Shown here: positions 26,405 to 36,457 of the stretch, in pieces | Layout of the letters: each line of letters opens with the position of its first letter | Position numbering within the stretch: position 1 is the stretch's first letter | Assembly (NCBI GenBank): GCA_913775725.1 | Contig: CAJYNG010000009.1 | Coordinates: 186,001-250,000, forward strand | Origin: an uncultured Stenotrophomonas sp. | GTDB lineage: Bacteria > Pseudomonadota > Gammaproteobacteria > Xanthomonadales > Xanthomonadaceae | DNA: 64,000 nt | Reading direction: 5' to 3' | The notes under the pieces: model-generated | Database searches by the model: none | What the model saw: only the letters and a program-made list of their open reading frames with translations | What the model was told of the DNA's origin: nothing | Position numbers and translations under genes: made by a program

Positions 26405-26622
26405 GTGTGCTGCTCCAGGGATTTGAGCCGGCTGATCATCGCTTCCACCCGCGAGCGCGCCTGCTCATTCTTGGCCAGCAGCGTCGAGCGCTCGGCCACC
26501 AGCTGTTCCTGCTGGTGGCGCAGGCTGCGGTTCTCCTCGGCCAGGCGCTGGTTGCGGTCAAGCAACGCTTCCACGCGGGCAGCGAAGTCCTGCAGCTGGG
26601 CAAGGGGGTCGGCGGGTTCCAT
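26401..26622 (-). CDS. ZapB-like small coiled-coil protein (TIGR02449 type)
   Basis: Protein of 73 residues that is almost wholly heptad repeat (LQDFAARVEALLDRNQRLAEE onward), resembling ZapB and the TIGR02449 group found next to zapA. ZapB links ZapA to MatP in enterics, so a divisome role is plausible. ATG at 26,622 begins the helical part; the longer upstream frame is the antisense of ygfB. Confidence 0.85.
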   Translation of the reverse strand: MEPADPLAQLQDFAARVEALLDRNQRLAEENRSLRHQQEQLVAERSTLLAKNEQARSRVEAMISRLKSLEQHT

Positions 26623-26775
26623 GCAGGCACGATAGGCAAGCCGGGTAAGGGCGGTCAAGCGTTGTCGCAGCAAGGCCTGACGGCCGCAGAGAGGATGCCG
26701 TCGGGTTGCTACACTACGGGGTCTCACGGGCGCGCGCGTGCGCGCCCCGGGTTTCCTTTCCGAACGAGCCGCACG

Positions 26776-27324
26776 ATGACCGAACTTCCCTCCGTCGACG
26801 ACGTTACCCGCGCCAGCCAGGAACTGGGCCTGGGCGCAACCGCTGCCGAGCTGCACGGCGCGCTGTGTGGCTGGCTGGCCGCCGGCGGCGCCCCCGGCAA
26901 CGACTGGCCGGCGCGCGTGCTGGCCGACGACAACCTGCCGCCGGTGGCCGCCGACAGCGTGCTGGGGCAGCTGCTGCAGGCCACCATCAAGCAGCTGGAA
27001 GACCGCGACTTTGCCTTCGAGCTGCTGCTGACCGACAACGATGACGTGTCCGCGCAGGCCGATGCCATGTTCAGCTGGACCCGCTCGTTCCTGGGCGGCT
27101 TCGGTCTGGGCAGCGGTGGCAACCGGCCAGCCCTGTCCGAAGAGGGCGAAGAAGCGCTGACCGACATGGCCAGCCTGGCGCGCGCCTCCAGCGAGGATTT
27201 CGAGGCCGGCGGCGATGATGACGACGAAGCCCTGTCGGAGATCGAGGAATTCATCCGCGTGGCGGTGCTGCTGCTGCACGGTGACGTGGTGCTGGCCTCG
27301 CGCCATCGGCAGCGCCTGAACTGA
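26776..27324 (+). CDS. YgfB/UPF0149 family protein
   Basis: UPF0149 protein of 182 residues: ELHGALCGWLAAGG near the start, LLLTDNDDVSAQADAMFSWTRSFLGGFGLG, and an acidic C-terminal part ending EEFIRVAVLLLHGDVV. All-helical. In Pseudomonas aeruginosa a YgfB protein affects ampD expression and beta-lactam resistance; whether this holds here is unknown. Its TGA shares a base with the pepP ATG (TGATG), so the two are coupled. A strong GC hairpin (26,728-26,748) lies in its leader. Confidence 0.92.
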   Translation: MTELPSVDDVTRASQELGLGATAAELHGALCGWLAAGGAPGNDWPARVLADDNLPPVAADSVLGQLLQATIKQLEDRDFAFELLLTDNDDVSAQADAMFSWTRSFLGGFGLGSGGNRPALSEEGEEALTDMASLARASSEDFEAGGDDDDEALSEIEEFIRVAVLLLHGDVVLASRHRQRLN

Positions 27325-28652
27325 TGGACATCAAGCAGCGCACCGGCATCGCGGCCGGCGAATACAAGCGTCGCCGCCGCCAGCTGATGGACATGGCCGG
27401 CGAGGACGCGATTCTGGTGCTTCCGGCCGCGGCCGAGAAGGTGCGCAGCCTCGATACCCATTACCCGTTCCGGCAGGATTCGGACTTCCAGTACCTGAGT
27501 GGCTTCCCGGAGCCGGAAGCGGTGCTGGTACTGATCCCGGGCCGCCGCCACGGCGAGGCCATCCTGTTCTGCCGCGAGCGCGATGCCGAGCGCGAGGCCT
27601 GGGACGGCAGCCGCGCCGGCCAGGAAGGCGCGGTATCGCAGTACGGTATGGACGATGCCTACCCGATCGACGATCTGGACGACATCCTGCCGGGGCTGCT
27701 GGAAGGCCGTTCGCGCGTCTACTACCACTTCGGCCGCGACGCGGATTTCGACCTGAAGCTGATCGGCTGGGTCAACCGCGTGCGTTCGCAGGTGCGTCAC
27801 GGCGCGCAGCCACCGCATGAGTTCCTTGAACTGGGGCACCTGCTGCACGAGCAGCGCCTGTTCAAGTCCGGCGCCGAAGTGGCGTTGATGCACCACGCCG
27901 CGCAGATCAGCGTGCGTGCGCATCTGGCGGCGATGAAGGCGGCCAGGGCCGGCATCCACGAATACGAACTGCAGGCCGAACTGGAACGCGTGTTCCGTGC
28001 CAGCGACGCCGTGCCGGCCTACTGCAGCATCGTCGGTGCCGGCCGCAACGGCTGCATCCTGCATTACCGCGATAACAACGCACGTTCGCGCGATGGCGAA
28101 CTGGTGTTGATCGACGCCGGTGCCGAGTACCGAGGCTACGCCAGTGACATCACCCGCACGTTCCCGGTGAACGGTCGCTTCAGCGCCGAGCAGCGCGCGT
28201 TGCACGACCTTGTCGGCGATGCGCAGGCCGCCGCGTTGGCCCAGGCCAAGCCGGGCGTGCCGTATGAGGCCGGGCACCTGGCGGCGGTGCAGACCCTGAC
28301 CGAAGGCCTGCTGCGGCTGGGCCTGCTGAAGGGAACGCTGGAAAAGAACCTGTCCGAAGGCCTGTACCAGCGCTTCTACCGGCACAAGACCGGGCACTGG
28401 ATTGGAATGGATGTGCACGACGTGGGCGACTACCGCCTGGCGGGCGATTCGCGCCTGCTGGAGCCGGGCATGGCATTCACCATCGAGCCGGGGCTGTACA
28501 TCGGCGTGGACGACACGACGGTGGAGCCGCGCTGGCGCGGCATCGGCATCCGCACCGAAGACGATGTGCTGATCACCGATGACGGCCATCGCGTGCTGAC
28601 CGAAGGCCTGGCGCGCAGCGCCGACGAGATTGAAGCGGTGATGGCGGGGTAA
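27324..28652 (+). CDS. pepP: Xaa-Pro aminopeptidase
   Basis: Metallopeptidase of 442 residues, M24B family, releasing N-terminal residues before proline. N-terminal creatinase-like domain (FRQDSDFQYLSGFPEPEAVL), C-terminal pita-bread domain with the metal ligands: Asp in LVLIDAGAEYRGYASDITRT, His in RHKTGHWIGMDVHDVG, Glu in FTIEPGLY and GIGIRTEDDVL. Coupled to ygfB, as in many gammaproteobacteria. A composite repeat module starts 10 bases after the stop. Confidence 0.95.
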   Translation: MDIKQRTGIAAGEYKRRRRQLMDMAGEDAILVLPAAAEKVRSLDTHYPFRQDSDFQYLSGFPEPEAVLVLIPGRRHGEAILFCRERDAEREAWDGSRAGQEGAVSQYGMDDAYPIDDLDDILPGLLEGRSRVYYHFGRDADFDLKLIGWVNRVRSQVRHGAQPPHEFLELGHLLHEQRLFKSGAEVALMHHAAQISVRAHLAAMKAARAGIHEYELQAELERVFRASDAVPAYCSIVGAGRNGCILHYRDNNARSRDGELVLIDAGAEYRGYASDITRTFPVNGRFSAEQRALHDLVGDAQAAALAQAKPGVPYEAGHLAAVQTLTEGLLRLGLLKGTLEKNLSEGLYQRFYRHKTGHWIGMDVHDVGDYRLAGDSRLLEPGMAFTIEPGLYIGVDDTTVEPRWRGIGIRTEDDVLITDDGHRVLTEGLARSADEIEAVMAG

Positions 28653-28661
28653 GGAGTTTCG

Positions 28662-28883
28662 GCAGGGCTTGCAGCCCTGCACCCGCTATAAGTCAGAGCA
28701 CCAGCAACAGCAACAGCGGGCTATCCGTGGGATGGCGGGGCACTGTGGGTTTGCGGGGACGCCGTGAATCCATCCCTGGAGGCTTGGTCGCCGCATCCAT
28801 GCGGCTCACACCCCGCAAACCCACAGTGCCCCGCCTTCGAAAGGTTCACGCGGCTGTTGGTAGGTGTCGACCTTGGTCGACAC
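28662..28883 (-). repeat. Composite palindromic module, copy A
   Basis: Read on the minus strand: short hairpin gtgtcgacc-aa-ggtcgacacc (28,883-28,859); 24-base spacer ending ttcgaa; long stem of 25 perfect pairs (28,811-28,835 with 28,734-28,758); inside it hairpin ccgc-atggat-gcgg and a second imperfect one; then a linker and terminal hairpin gcagggctgc-aagccctgc (28,680-28,662). Fills the gap after pepP. Copies at 43,114 and 54,384. Confidence 0.85.
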
Positions 28884-28961
28884 AGAGCGAGCGCAGCGAG
28901 CGACCCGCTTGTGCTTTTCTTTTTTCTTTTCCGTGGTTGGACGCGGCAGGAAACTGTCAAA

Positions 28962-29065
28962 GGTGGGGCGGGTAGGCCATGCAGGGGCGTTGGCGCCATG
29001 GATGGCGCCATCGAGCTTACAGGGACGTACTTGCAGCGTCCCCTGCATGGCCTACCCGCCCCGCC
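28962..29065 (+). repeat. Nested palindrome, solo copy
   Basis: Long stem 28,962-28,987 with 29,040-29,065 (26 pairs, one G-T wobble), inner hairpin ggcgcc-atggat-ggcgcc, and inner end acttgcagcgtc as in the 43 kb copy. The short and terminal hairpins of the full module are missing. With copy A it fills the 452-base gap between convergent pepP and pepQ; the bases between (28,884-28,961) hold only a T-rich run. Confidence 0.83.
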
Positions 29066-29104
29066 AAGCGCGGCTTTTGCTCCAAGCGCCCAACCACGAG
29101 GGGC

Positions 29105-30436
<1,332 letters not shown>

Positions 30437-30511
30437 TGCGGTGGCTCGACACGGAAAACGGCCCTAGATTCTGCCGCATACCGCGAAAAACCGCTGTGCC
30501 GGAACCGGCAC

Positions 30512-30886
30512 TCAGGCCGTCGAAACCGGTCCCTCGTCGCTGTCTTCGCCCACCCACTGGCGCAGCAGCTGCCGATGTTCGCGTGACAGGGTCAGGAAGC
30601 GGAAGCCGGTCCAGCTCTGCCCGGGAACGTGTGCGGGCTCGCTCCACAGCAGATGCACGCCCACATCGATGTCCTGCTGGCGGCCGTCACCCAGTGGCAG
30701 CGGGAAGCGCAGCTGGTACAGCGCATCCTCGCGCAACGGTGCGCTGGCCAGCATCAGCATGCCGGTTTCGGAAACATTGCCGAGACGGCCCACCACGCAT
30801 TCGCGCATCTGGTCGGTGACCGGGACCAGATCCGAGACCTGGCGGCGCGGTGCGCGACGGGTGTCCTGCGGCGGCTGGGTATTCAT
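30512..30886 (-). CDS. PilZ domain protein
   Basis: PilZ-type protein of 124 residues. The c-di-GMP motifs are recognisable: RRAPRR near residue 11-16 (RxxxR) and NVSETGM (D/NxSxxG) about 25 residues on. A beta-barrel and a C-terminal helix follow. The ATG overlaps the stop of the DUF1631 gene (ATGA), so it is translated as its partner. Probable cytoplasmic c-di-GMP receptor. Confidence 0.87.
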   Translation of the reverse strand: MNTQPPQDTRRAPRRQVSDLVPVTDQMRECVVGRLGNVSETGMLMLASAPLREDALYQLRFPLPLGDGRQQDIDVGVHLLWSEPAHVPGQSWTGFRFLTLSREHRQLLRQWVGEDSDEGPVSTA

Positions 30887-33162
30887 GCGGAGGTCTCCTG
30901 CGTGTGGCCGGCCGCCAGTGCGCGCAATGCGCCAAGGCTGGCTTCCCAGGCGCGGTCGACCAGCCGGGCCTTGTCTTCGGTGACCAGCTGCGCACGGCCG
31001 GCATTGATCTGCCGGGCCAGCGTGTCCAGGTCGGTATCGGCGATCTTCTGCCCGCGCGGATTGACGAACAGGGCGTGGCCGGTCAGCAGGCTGTACCAGG
31101 ACAGGCGCTGGCGGCGCAGCGTGCCATCACCGGTATCGATGTCGAACCAGCTGCCGAATGGCAGCGTGGACAGCTGCTGGTAGGCCGCTTCTTCGGCACT
31201 GCTGCGGGGCGTTGCAGGCGCGGTGCCGGTGGGCATACCGGCGTGCTCGCCCAGACGCGCACGTGCCTTCAGGCGGGCACTGAGTTCGGTACGCGAGGTG
31301 CTCTCGTCCTCGCCGCCGGGCGTAGCCAGCCTGCGCGCGACGGCGGCGGCTTCTTCGGCGTGGTAGCCGACCTGCAGCAGGGCGGCCTCGACGTCTGCGG
31401 CGAGCGCGGCATCGGTGCCGACAGCGGCATCGACGGCCTGCGCGGTGATGGCGGCGATGCGCTGGGTCTGCTGCAGGCGTTCCTGCCACTGCGGTGAGTC
31501 GTCGCCGTGGCGCAGGCGGGTCAGGGTCAGGGCGTCGGCCCAGGCCTGGCGCAGCAGGGTCTGCACGAAGCGCGGTGGCGACTGCGTGTCGCAGCACTGG
31601 TCGATCTGTGCGGTGGCCTGGCGACGCGCCAGTTCCAATCGTTCCTTGCCGCGCGCGGCTTCCACATGGCGGCGCTCGGCCAGTTCGGCACGATGGGCCG
31701 CCGCGCGCTGGTGCTGCTGCACGTCTTCATTGGCGGTGGCGAAGGCGTCCGGCGCCCGTGCGTCCTGGCCCAGCAGGCCCTGCACGCTCTGCGCCATGCG
31801 CTGCAGCAGCTGCGGGTCGACATCATCGTCGCCCAGCCAGTTGGCGCCGACTTCGGCAATCTGGTTGAGCAGCTCGCGCGCCGGGTGTTCGTCGCGCACG
31901 AAGAAGCCCGGATCGGCCATGGCTGCGCGTGCCAAGGGTACCTGCAGGCGCGCCAGCAGGGCGGCCGGCACCGGGTCGGGGCGCTGTTGCTGCTGTACCT
32001 GCTGCATCAGCATGCGCAGCAGGTCGAGGTTGTCGCGGTCGTGGCTGCCCAGCTGGGCCTGCGCGCCGTGCTCGCTGCGCAGCTGCGCTACTACGGCGGC
32101 CTGCAGGTCGGCGACGCCGGTGGCCGAGCTGGACTGGGCCTGCAGGCGCGCGAGCACCGCATCTACTGCCGCGCTCGGCACCGCATCGCGGTCCGCAGGT
32201 GCTGCGCTGGCATGGCGTGCCTGCTGCAGCAGCTCATGCAGTGCGCTGCCGGTGGAGGTGGTCAGGCCGGGCAGGGCCGTGCCGGCTGCGCCGCCATCCT
32301 GGAAAGCGTCCTGCACCAGACTCGACCAGGAACCAGCGGGTGCCGATCCGTTCCAGCCGGTCAGTGGCGCCGCGGCGCGCTTGGCCGGCTGGGTAGCGCG
32401 CCCACCGCCCACCGATTGGGTGATGATCCGCCGCGTGCTCGACGAGCGCGCCAGGTAGGGGGTATAGACCAGGCCGGGTAGCACGCCGTGCTGGGCCAGC
32501 AGGGCATTGGCGCGGTCGAGGATATCGCCCAAGCGTTCCAGAACCTGGCGCTCGAAGCTGCGATACAGCGCCAACTGGACTTCGACGCTGAGCGCATCCT
32601 GTTCGGCGATCCGGCGCAGCATCGCGCACAGTGCCTGCGGCGCCAGCGGCAGGGTGTCGGCCTCGAAGGCCGGTGCCGCGGCCAGTACGCCCAGGCGTTG
32701 GCCCAACAGGTTCAGCGTGTTGGTCGAACGCAGCGTTTCCCGCCGCACCATCTCGGTCAGCAGCAGGTCGCGATCCACTTCATGTTCATCGACCAGCGAC
32801 AGCCCGAGCATGCCGGGCAATGGCGGCGGCGTGGTAGCGGTGGGGCTACCGGTAGCGGGTTCGCGCAACCGTATCAGCGCATCGGCCACGGCATCGAGCA
32901 TGCGGTCGGCGAAATGGCCGGAGAAGGCGTGCAGCTGGCCGCGCTGGGCCATCAGTTCAGCCTGCAGCTGCGGATTGCGCGCGCGATCGGCGTCGTGCAG
33001 CAGCGTCTGTTCCAGCGCTTCGACGGTCAGGATCAGAGGGGCGGCCAGCGTCTGCCGGCACAGGCCGATCAAGCCGCCCAGCAGCTCACGCACCCGCGGT
33101 GGCAGGTTACTGGCAGCCAGACGGGCGTTGTCGGCAGAGGTTATGGAGAAGACAGCTGACAT
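30883..33162 (-). CDS. DUF1631 protein
   Basis: Protein of 759 residues of the DUF1631 family (earlier misnamed thymidine phosphorylase in some genomes). Largely helical and Gln/Ala-rich; N-terminal LLGGLIGLCRQTLAAPLILT, a long middle with NQIAEVGANWLGDDDVDPQLL, and C-terminal LPFGSWFDIDTGDGTLRRQRLSWYS, a PilZ-like beta region. Function not established. Four-base overlap with the PilZ gene points to a c-di-GMP-linked two-gene unit. The gap to hemW (33,163-33,327) shows no gene. Confidence 0.87.
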   Translation of the reverse strand: MSAVFSITSADNARLAASNLPPRVRELLGGLIGLCRQTLAAPLILTVEALEQTLLHDADRARNPQLQAELMAQRGQLHAFSGHFADRMLDAVADALIRLREPATGSPTATTPPPLPGMLGLSLVDEHEVDRDLLLTEMVRRETLRSTNTLNLLGQRLGVLAAAPAFEADTLPLAPQALCAMLRRIAEQDALSVEVQLALYRSFERQVLERLGDILDRANALLAQHGVLPGLVYTPYLARSSSTRRIITQSVGGGRATQPAKRAAAPLTGWNGSAPAGSWSSLVQDAFQDGGAAGTALPGLTTSTGSALHELLQQARHASAAPADRDAVPSAAVDAVLARLQAQSSSATGVADLQAAVVAQLRSEHGAQAQLGSHDRDNLDLLRMLMQQVQQQQRPDPVPAALLARLQVPLARAAMADPGFFVRDEHPARELLNQIAEVGANWLGDDDVDPQLLQRMAQSVQGLLGQDARAPDAFATANEDVQQHQRAAAHRAELAERRHVEAARGKERLELARRQATAQIDQCCDTQSPPRFVQTLLRQAWADALTLTRLRHGDDSPQWQERLQQTQRIAAITAQAVDAAVGTDAALAADVEAALLQVGYHAEEAAAVARRLATPGGEDESTSRTELSARLKARARLGEHAGMPTGTAPATPRSSAEEAAYQQLSTLPFGSWFDIDTGDGTLRRQRLSWYSLLTGHALFVNPRGQKIADTDLDTLARQINAGRAQLVTEDKARLVDRAWEASLGALRALAAGHTQETSA

Positions 33163-33327
33163 CGGCAGGCGGTACCCGGATTCCCGCGGATCGATCTTGT
33201 GAATCTACCGTGTCGGCCGCCGTCGGCGCTACTTTAGGGTGAATCTGCATTCCGTTCGCCAGGCATGGCCCGACGAATGAACGGTCGCGCCGACCGTTGG
33301 CCGGCACGACCCTCTGTCACGCGAGCA

Positions 33328-34560
33328 TCAATCTTCCAGGAACAGGCTCACCACATCGTTGGTGAAACGCTGGCCCAGTTCGGTCGGCTGCACATGGCCA
33401 TCCGTCACCTCCAGCCAGCCGCGCTGCACGGCCTCGGCCAGCGGTGCGTCCAGCACGCTGCGCGGCAGCCCGGTGCGCGACTCGAAATCGCGCAGGCCGA
33501 AGCCCTCGTGCAGGCGCAGCAGGTTCAGCATGTACTCGAACGGCAGGCGCTCGGCTGCGATCACGTCGTCGCCACCGAACGAGGCCGGCGTACCGGCGCT
33601 GTCCAGGTAGGCCTGCGGATGCTTCAGCTTCCAGCGGCGCAGCACGTGTTCCTCGGCGCCCGAGCTGATCTTGCCGTGCGCACCGGCGCCGATGCCCAGG
33701 TAGTCGCCGAAGCGCCAGTAGTTCAGGTTGTGCGCGCTCTGCCGGCCGGGGCGTGCGTAGGCGCTCACCTCGTACTGGCCGAAGCCGGCCTGCGCCAGCA
33801 GGGCCTGGCAGTGTTCCTGCATGTCCCAGGCGTTGTCTTCATCGGGAATGCCCTGCGGCGGCCGCGCGAAGAACACCGTGTTCGGTTCCAGGGTCAGCTG
33901 ATAGTGCGAGATGTGCGCGGGCTGCAGTGCGAACGCACGTTCCAGATCGGCCTCGGCACCGGCCAGGGTCTGTTCCGGCAGCGCGTACATCAGGTCGATG
34001 TTGAAGTTGTCGTAGCCCGCGTCCTGCGCCATCTTCACCGCGCGCTCGGCTTCACCACTGTCGTGGATGCGGCCCAGGCGCTTGAGCATCGCATCGTCGA
34101 AACTCTGGATGCCGAAGCTGAGGCGGTTCACGCCGGCCGCGCGGTAGCGGTCGAAGCGGCCATGCTCGGCGGTGCCCGGGTTGGTTTCCAGGGTGATCTC
34201 GGCATTGGGCGCGAAGCGCAGGCGCGCGCTGGCCTGCTGCAGGAAGCGGTCGATTGCTTCCGGCGGGAACAGGCTGGGGGTGCCGCCACCGAAGAATACG
34301 CTGTGCACCACCCGGCCCCAGACCAGCGGCAGGTCCTGGTCAAGATCGCGCAGCAGTGCGTCGATGTAGGCGTCGAACGGCAGTTCGCCCTTGGCCTGGT
34401 GCGAATTGAAATCGCAGTACGGGCACTTGCGCACGCACCACGGCAGGTGCACGTACAACGACAGCGGTGGTGGCACCAGTCGCGGCGCGCTGTCGTGGTC
34501 AGCGGAGCAGGCTTCGCCGGGCAGGTGGTTGCAGTGGTCGTGGTGGTGAGAGTGCGGCAT
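33328..34560 (-). CDS. hemW: Heme chaperone HemW (radical SAM)
   Basis: Radical SAM protein of 410 residues. CVRKCPYCDF holds the CxxxCxxC cluster ligands; FFGGGTPSLF, ETNPGT, GVNRLSFGIQSFDD and NIDLMYALPEQT follow, and the C-terminal HemN-like domain is complete. HemW binds heme and passes it to respiratory enzymes; it is not coproporphyrinogen oxidase. The first 22 residues form a His/Cys-rich extension (HSHHHDHC). ATG choice between 34,560 and 34,569 is open. Last gene of the rph-VOC-rdgB-hemW run. Confidence 0.9.
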   Translation of the reverse strand: MPHSHHHDHCNHLPGEACSADHDSAPRLVPPPLSLYVHLPWCVRKCPYCDFNSHQAKGELPFDAYIDALLRDLDQDLPLVWGRVVHSVFFGGGTPSLFPPEAIDRFLQQASARLRFAPNAEITLETNPGTAEHGRFDRYRAAGVNRLSFGIQSFDDAMLKRLGRIHDSGEAERAVKMAQDAGYDNFNIDLMYALPEQTLAGAEADLERAFALQPAHISHYQLTLEPNTVFFARPPQGIPDEDNAWDMQEHCQALLAQAGFGQYEVSAYARPGRQSAHNLNYWRFGDYLGIGAGAHGKISSGAEEHVLRRWKLKHPQAYLDSAGTPASFGGDDVIAAERLPFEYMLNLLRLHEGFGLRDFESRTGLPRSVLDAPLAEAVQRGWLEVTDGHVQPTELGQRFTNDVVSLFLED

Positions 34561-34571
34561 GGACTTCATCG

Positions 34572-34593
34572 GTAGTGCCGGCCGCTGGCCGGC
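34572..34593. repeat. GTAGTGCCGGCC palindrome
   Basis: gtagtgccggcc-gct-ggccggc, a GTAG-headed copy of the TGCCGGCC hairpin, three bases upstream of the earliest hemW ATG. Its place in the rdgB-hemW gap puts it in the hemW leader, where it could reduce translation. Confidence 0.65.
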
Positions 34594-34616
34594 TTCCCTG
34601 GTTCGATCGGGGGGCT

Positions 34617-35225
34617 TCAGTACAGCCTCGCCAGCTGCTGCTTGAGCTGCTGCTTGAGCTGCTGCAGGGCAATGGCGCGGTGGCTGATGGCGTTCTTCAG
34701 CGCCGGCTCCATTTCCGCGGCGGTCAGGCCGTGGGTGGTGTCCAGGAATACCGGGTTGTAGCCGAAACCATTCGTGCCGCGCAGCTCGCGGATGATCTGG
34801 CCTTCCCAACGGCCTTCGCAGATCAGCGGCTGCGGGTCGGTGGCGTGCCGCAGCAGCACGATCACCGCATAGAAGCGGGCGCTGCGCTGGCCGTCGGGAA
34901 CATCGGCCAGCGCGTCCAGCAGCTTGGCGTTGTTGGCCGCGGCGTTGGTCGGGTGACCGGCATAGCGCGCGCTGTACAGGCCCGGCGCACCGCCGAGGGC
35001 ATCGACGATCAGGCCCGAATCATCGGCCAGCGCCGGCAGGCCGGTCGCTTCGCAGGCGGCGCGCGCCTTCAGCAGCGCGTTCTCGACGAAGGTCAGGCCG
35101 GTCTCTTCCACATCGCCCAGGCCCAGCTCGGCGGCCGAGGTGATCTGCAGCGGCAGGTCGGCGAGGATCTCCTGCATCTCCACCAGCTTGCCAGCGTTGT
35201 GGCTGGCCAGTACCAGTTTCTTCAT
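34617..35225 (-). CDS. rdgB: dITP/XTP pyrophosphatase
   Basis: RdgB/HAM1 NTPase of 202 residues, removing inosine, xanthosine and related triphosphates from the nucleotide pool and releasing PPi. VLASHNAGKLVEM, ETGLTFVENALLKARAA, ADDSGLIVDALGG and GTNGFGYNPVF are conserved. The C-terminus LQQLKQQLKQQLARLY comes from a 12-base tandem repeat (gagctgctgctt on the plus strand). Start overlaps the VOC stop by four bases. Confidence 0.95.
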   Translation of the reverse strand: MKKLVLASHNAGKLVEMQEILADLPLQITSAAELGLGDVEETGLTFVENALLKARAACEATGLPALADDSGLIVDALGGAPGLYSARYAGHPTNAAANNAKLLDALADVPDGQRSARFYAVIVLLRHATDPQPLICEGRWEGQIIRELRGTNGFGYNPVFLDTTHGLTAAEMEPALKNAISHRAIALQQLKQQLKQQLARLY

Positions 35226-35611
35226 TGACGGGGCTCCAGCAGGTCCCAGGTGTTGCCATACAGATCGCGGAACACCGCAACCGTTGCATAGGGTTCTTCG
35301 CGCGGCGCTTCCAGGAACTCGACGCCGGTGGCCAGCATCGCCGCGTGGTCGCGGTGGAAGTCATCGGTGTTGAGGAAGAAGCCGACGCGGCCACCGGTCT
35401 GGTTACCGATGCGGCTGCGCTGTTCCTCGTTGCTGGCGCGGGCCAGCAGCAGGGCGGCGGCGCTGCCGTCGGTCGGCCCGACCACCACCCAGCGCTTGCT
35501 GCCCTGGTCGATGTCGTCCAACAGGGCGAAGCCGAGCTTGCCGGTGTACCAGGCAATGGCTTCGTCATAGTCGGCCACCACCAGGGTGGTCAGGGCGATG
35601 CGGCGGTTCAT
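35222..35611 (-). CDS. VOC-superfamily (glyoxalase-like) protein
   Basis: Protein of 129 residues with the paired beta-alpha-beta units of the VOC fold: [21 protein letters not shown] at the start, [10 protein letters not shown] in the middle, [15 protein letters not shown] at the end. Metal ligand positions (His, Glu) are only partly kept, so the reaction is unknown. Overlaps both rph (35,608-35,611) and rdgB (35,222-35,225) by four bases. Confidence 0.9.
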   Translation of the reverse strand: MNRRIALTTLVVADYDEAIAWYTGKLGFALLDDIDQGSKRWVVVGPTDGSAAALLLARASNEEQRSRIGNQTGGRVGFFLNTDDFHRDHAAMLATGVEFLEAPREEPYATVAVFRDLYGNTWDLLEPRQ

Positions 35612-36333
35612 GCCGACAGCGCCGCCTGCTGTGCGGCCAGCAGTTCGCCCACGCCCTTTTCGGCCAGGCCCAGCAGCGCGTCCAGTTCATCGCGGCGGAA
35701 GGCGTGCCCTTCGGCAGTGCCCTGCAGCTCGATGAAGCCGCCGCCGTCGTTCATCACCACATTCATGTCGGTGTCGCAGTCGCTGTCTTCGGCGTAGTCC
35801 AGGTCCAGCACCGGGGTGCCGCGGTACACGCCCACCGACACCGCCGCCACTGCGCCCAGGATCGGATTGCGCTTGATGTCGCCGCGCTTCATCAGCACGT
35901 TCACCGCATCGACCAGCGCCACGTAGGCGCCGGTGATGGCGGCGGTTCGGGTACCGCCGTCGGCCTGCAGCACGTCGCAGTCGAGGGTGATGGTGCGTTC
36001 GCCCAGCGCGTTGCGGTCCACGCACGCACGCAGGCTGCGGCCGATCAGGCGCTGGATCTCCAGCGTGCGGCCGCCCTGCTTGCCGCGCGCGGCTTCACGG
36101 TCACTGCGGGTGTGGGTGGCGCGCGGCAGCATGCCGTACTCGGCGGTGACCCAGCCTTCGCCCTTGCCGCGCAGGAAGCCCGGCACGCGGTTCTCGACGC
36201 TGGCGGTGCACAGCACACGGGTTTCACCGAAGCACACCAGCACCGAACCTTCGGCGTGGCGGGTGAAGCCGCGTTGGATGACGACCGGGCGGAGCTGGTC
36301 GGGCTGGCGGCCGCTGGGGCGGGAATCGGACAT
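35608..36333 (-). CDS. rph: Ribonuclease PH
   Basis: Phosphorolytic 3'-5' exoribonuclease of 241 residues for tRNA 3' end trimming. [58 protein letters not shown] and the acidic [12 protein letters not shown] are typical. First gene of the rph-VOC-rdgB-hemW operon; divergent from yicC. Confidence 0.96.
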   Translation of the reverse strand: MSDSRPSGRQPDQLRPVVIQRGFTRHAEGSVLVCFGETRVLCTASVENRVPGFLRGKGEGWVTAEYGMLPRATHTRSDREAARGKQGGRTLEIQRLIGRSLRACVDRNALGERTITLDCDVLQADGGTRTAAITGAYVALVDAVNVLMKRGDIKRNPILGAVAAVSVGVYRGTPVLDLDYAEDSDCDTDMNVVMNDGGGFIELQGTAEGHAFRRDELDALLGLAEKGVGELLAAQQAALSA

Positions 36334-36457
36334 GGTGCGGGTTCCGTAATGGCGAGGGAGTACGCCGCCACGCCCGCAGCCTTCACGGGGCGGGCAGAGG
36401 GGCTCTGGTGAGGGCGCTAGGGTACCATTCCCCCTTTGCACGCACCGGACACAATCC

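Noticed and set aside
28734-29065. CRISPR array
   Set aside because: Repeats are palindromic pairs with variable stems, not direct repeats with regular unique spacers, and no cas genes are near.
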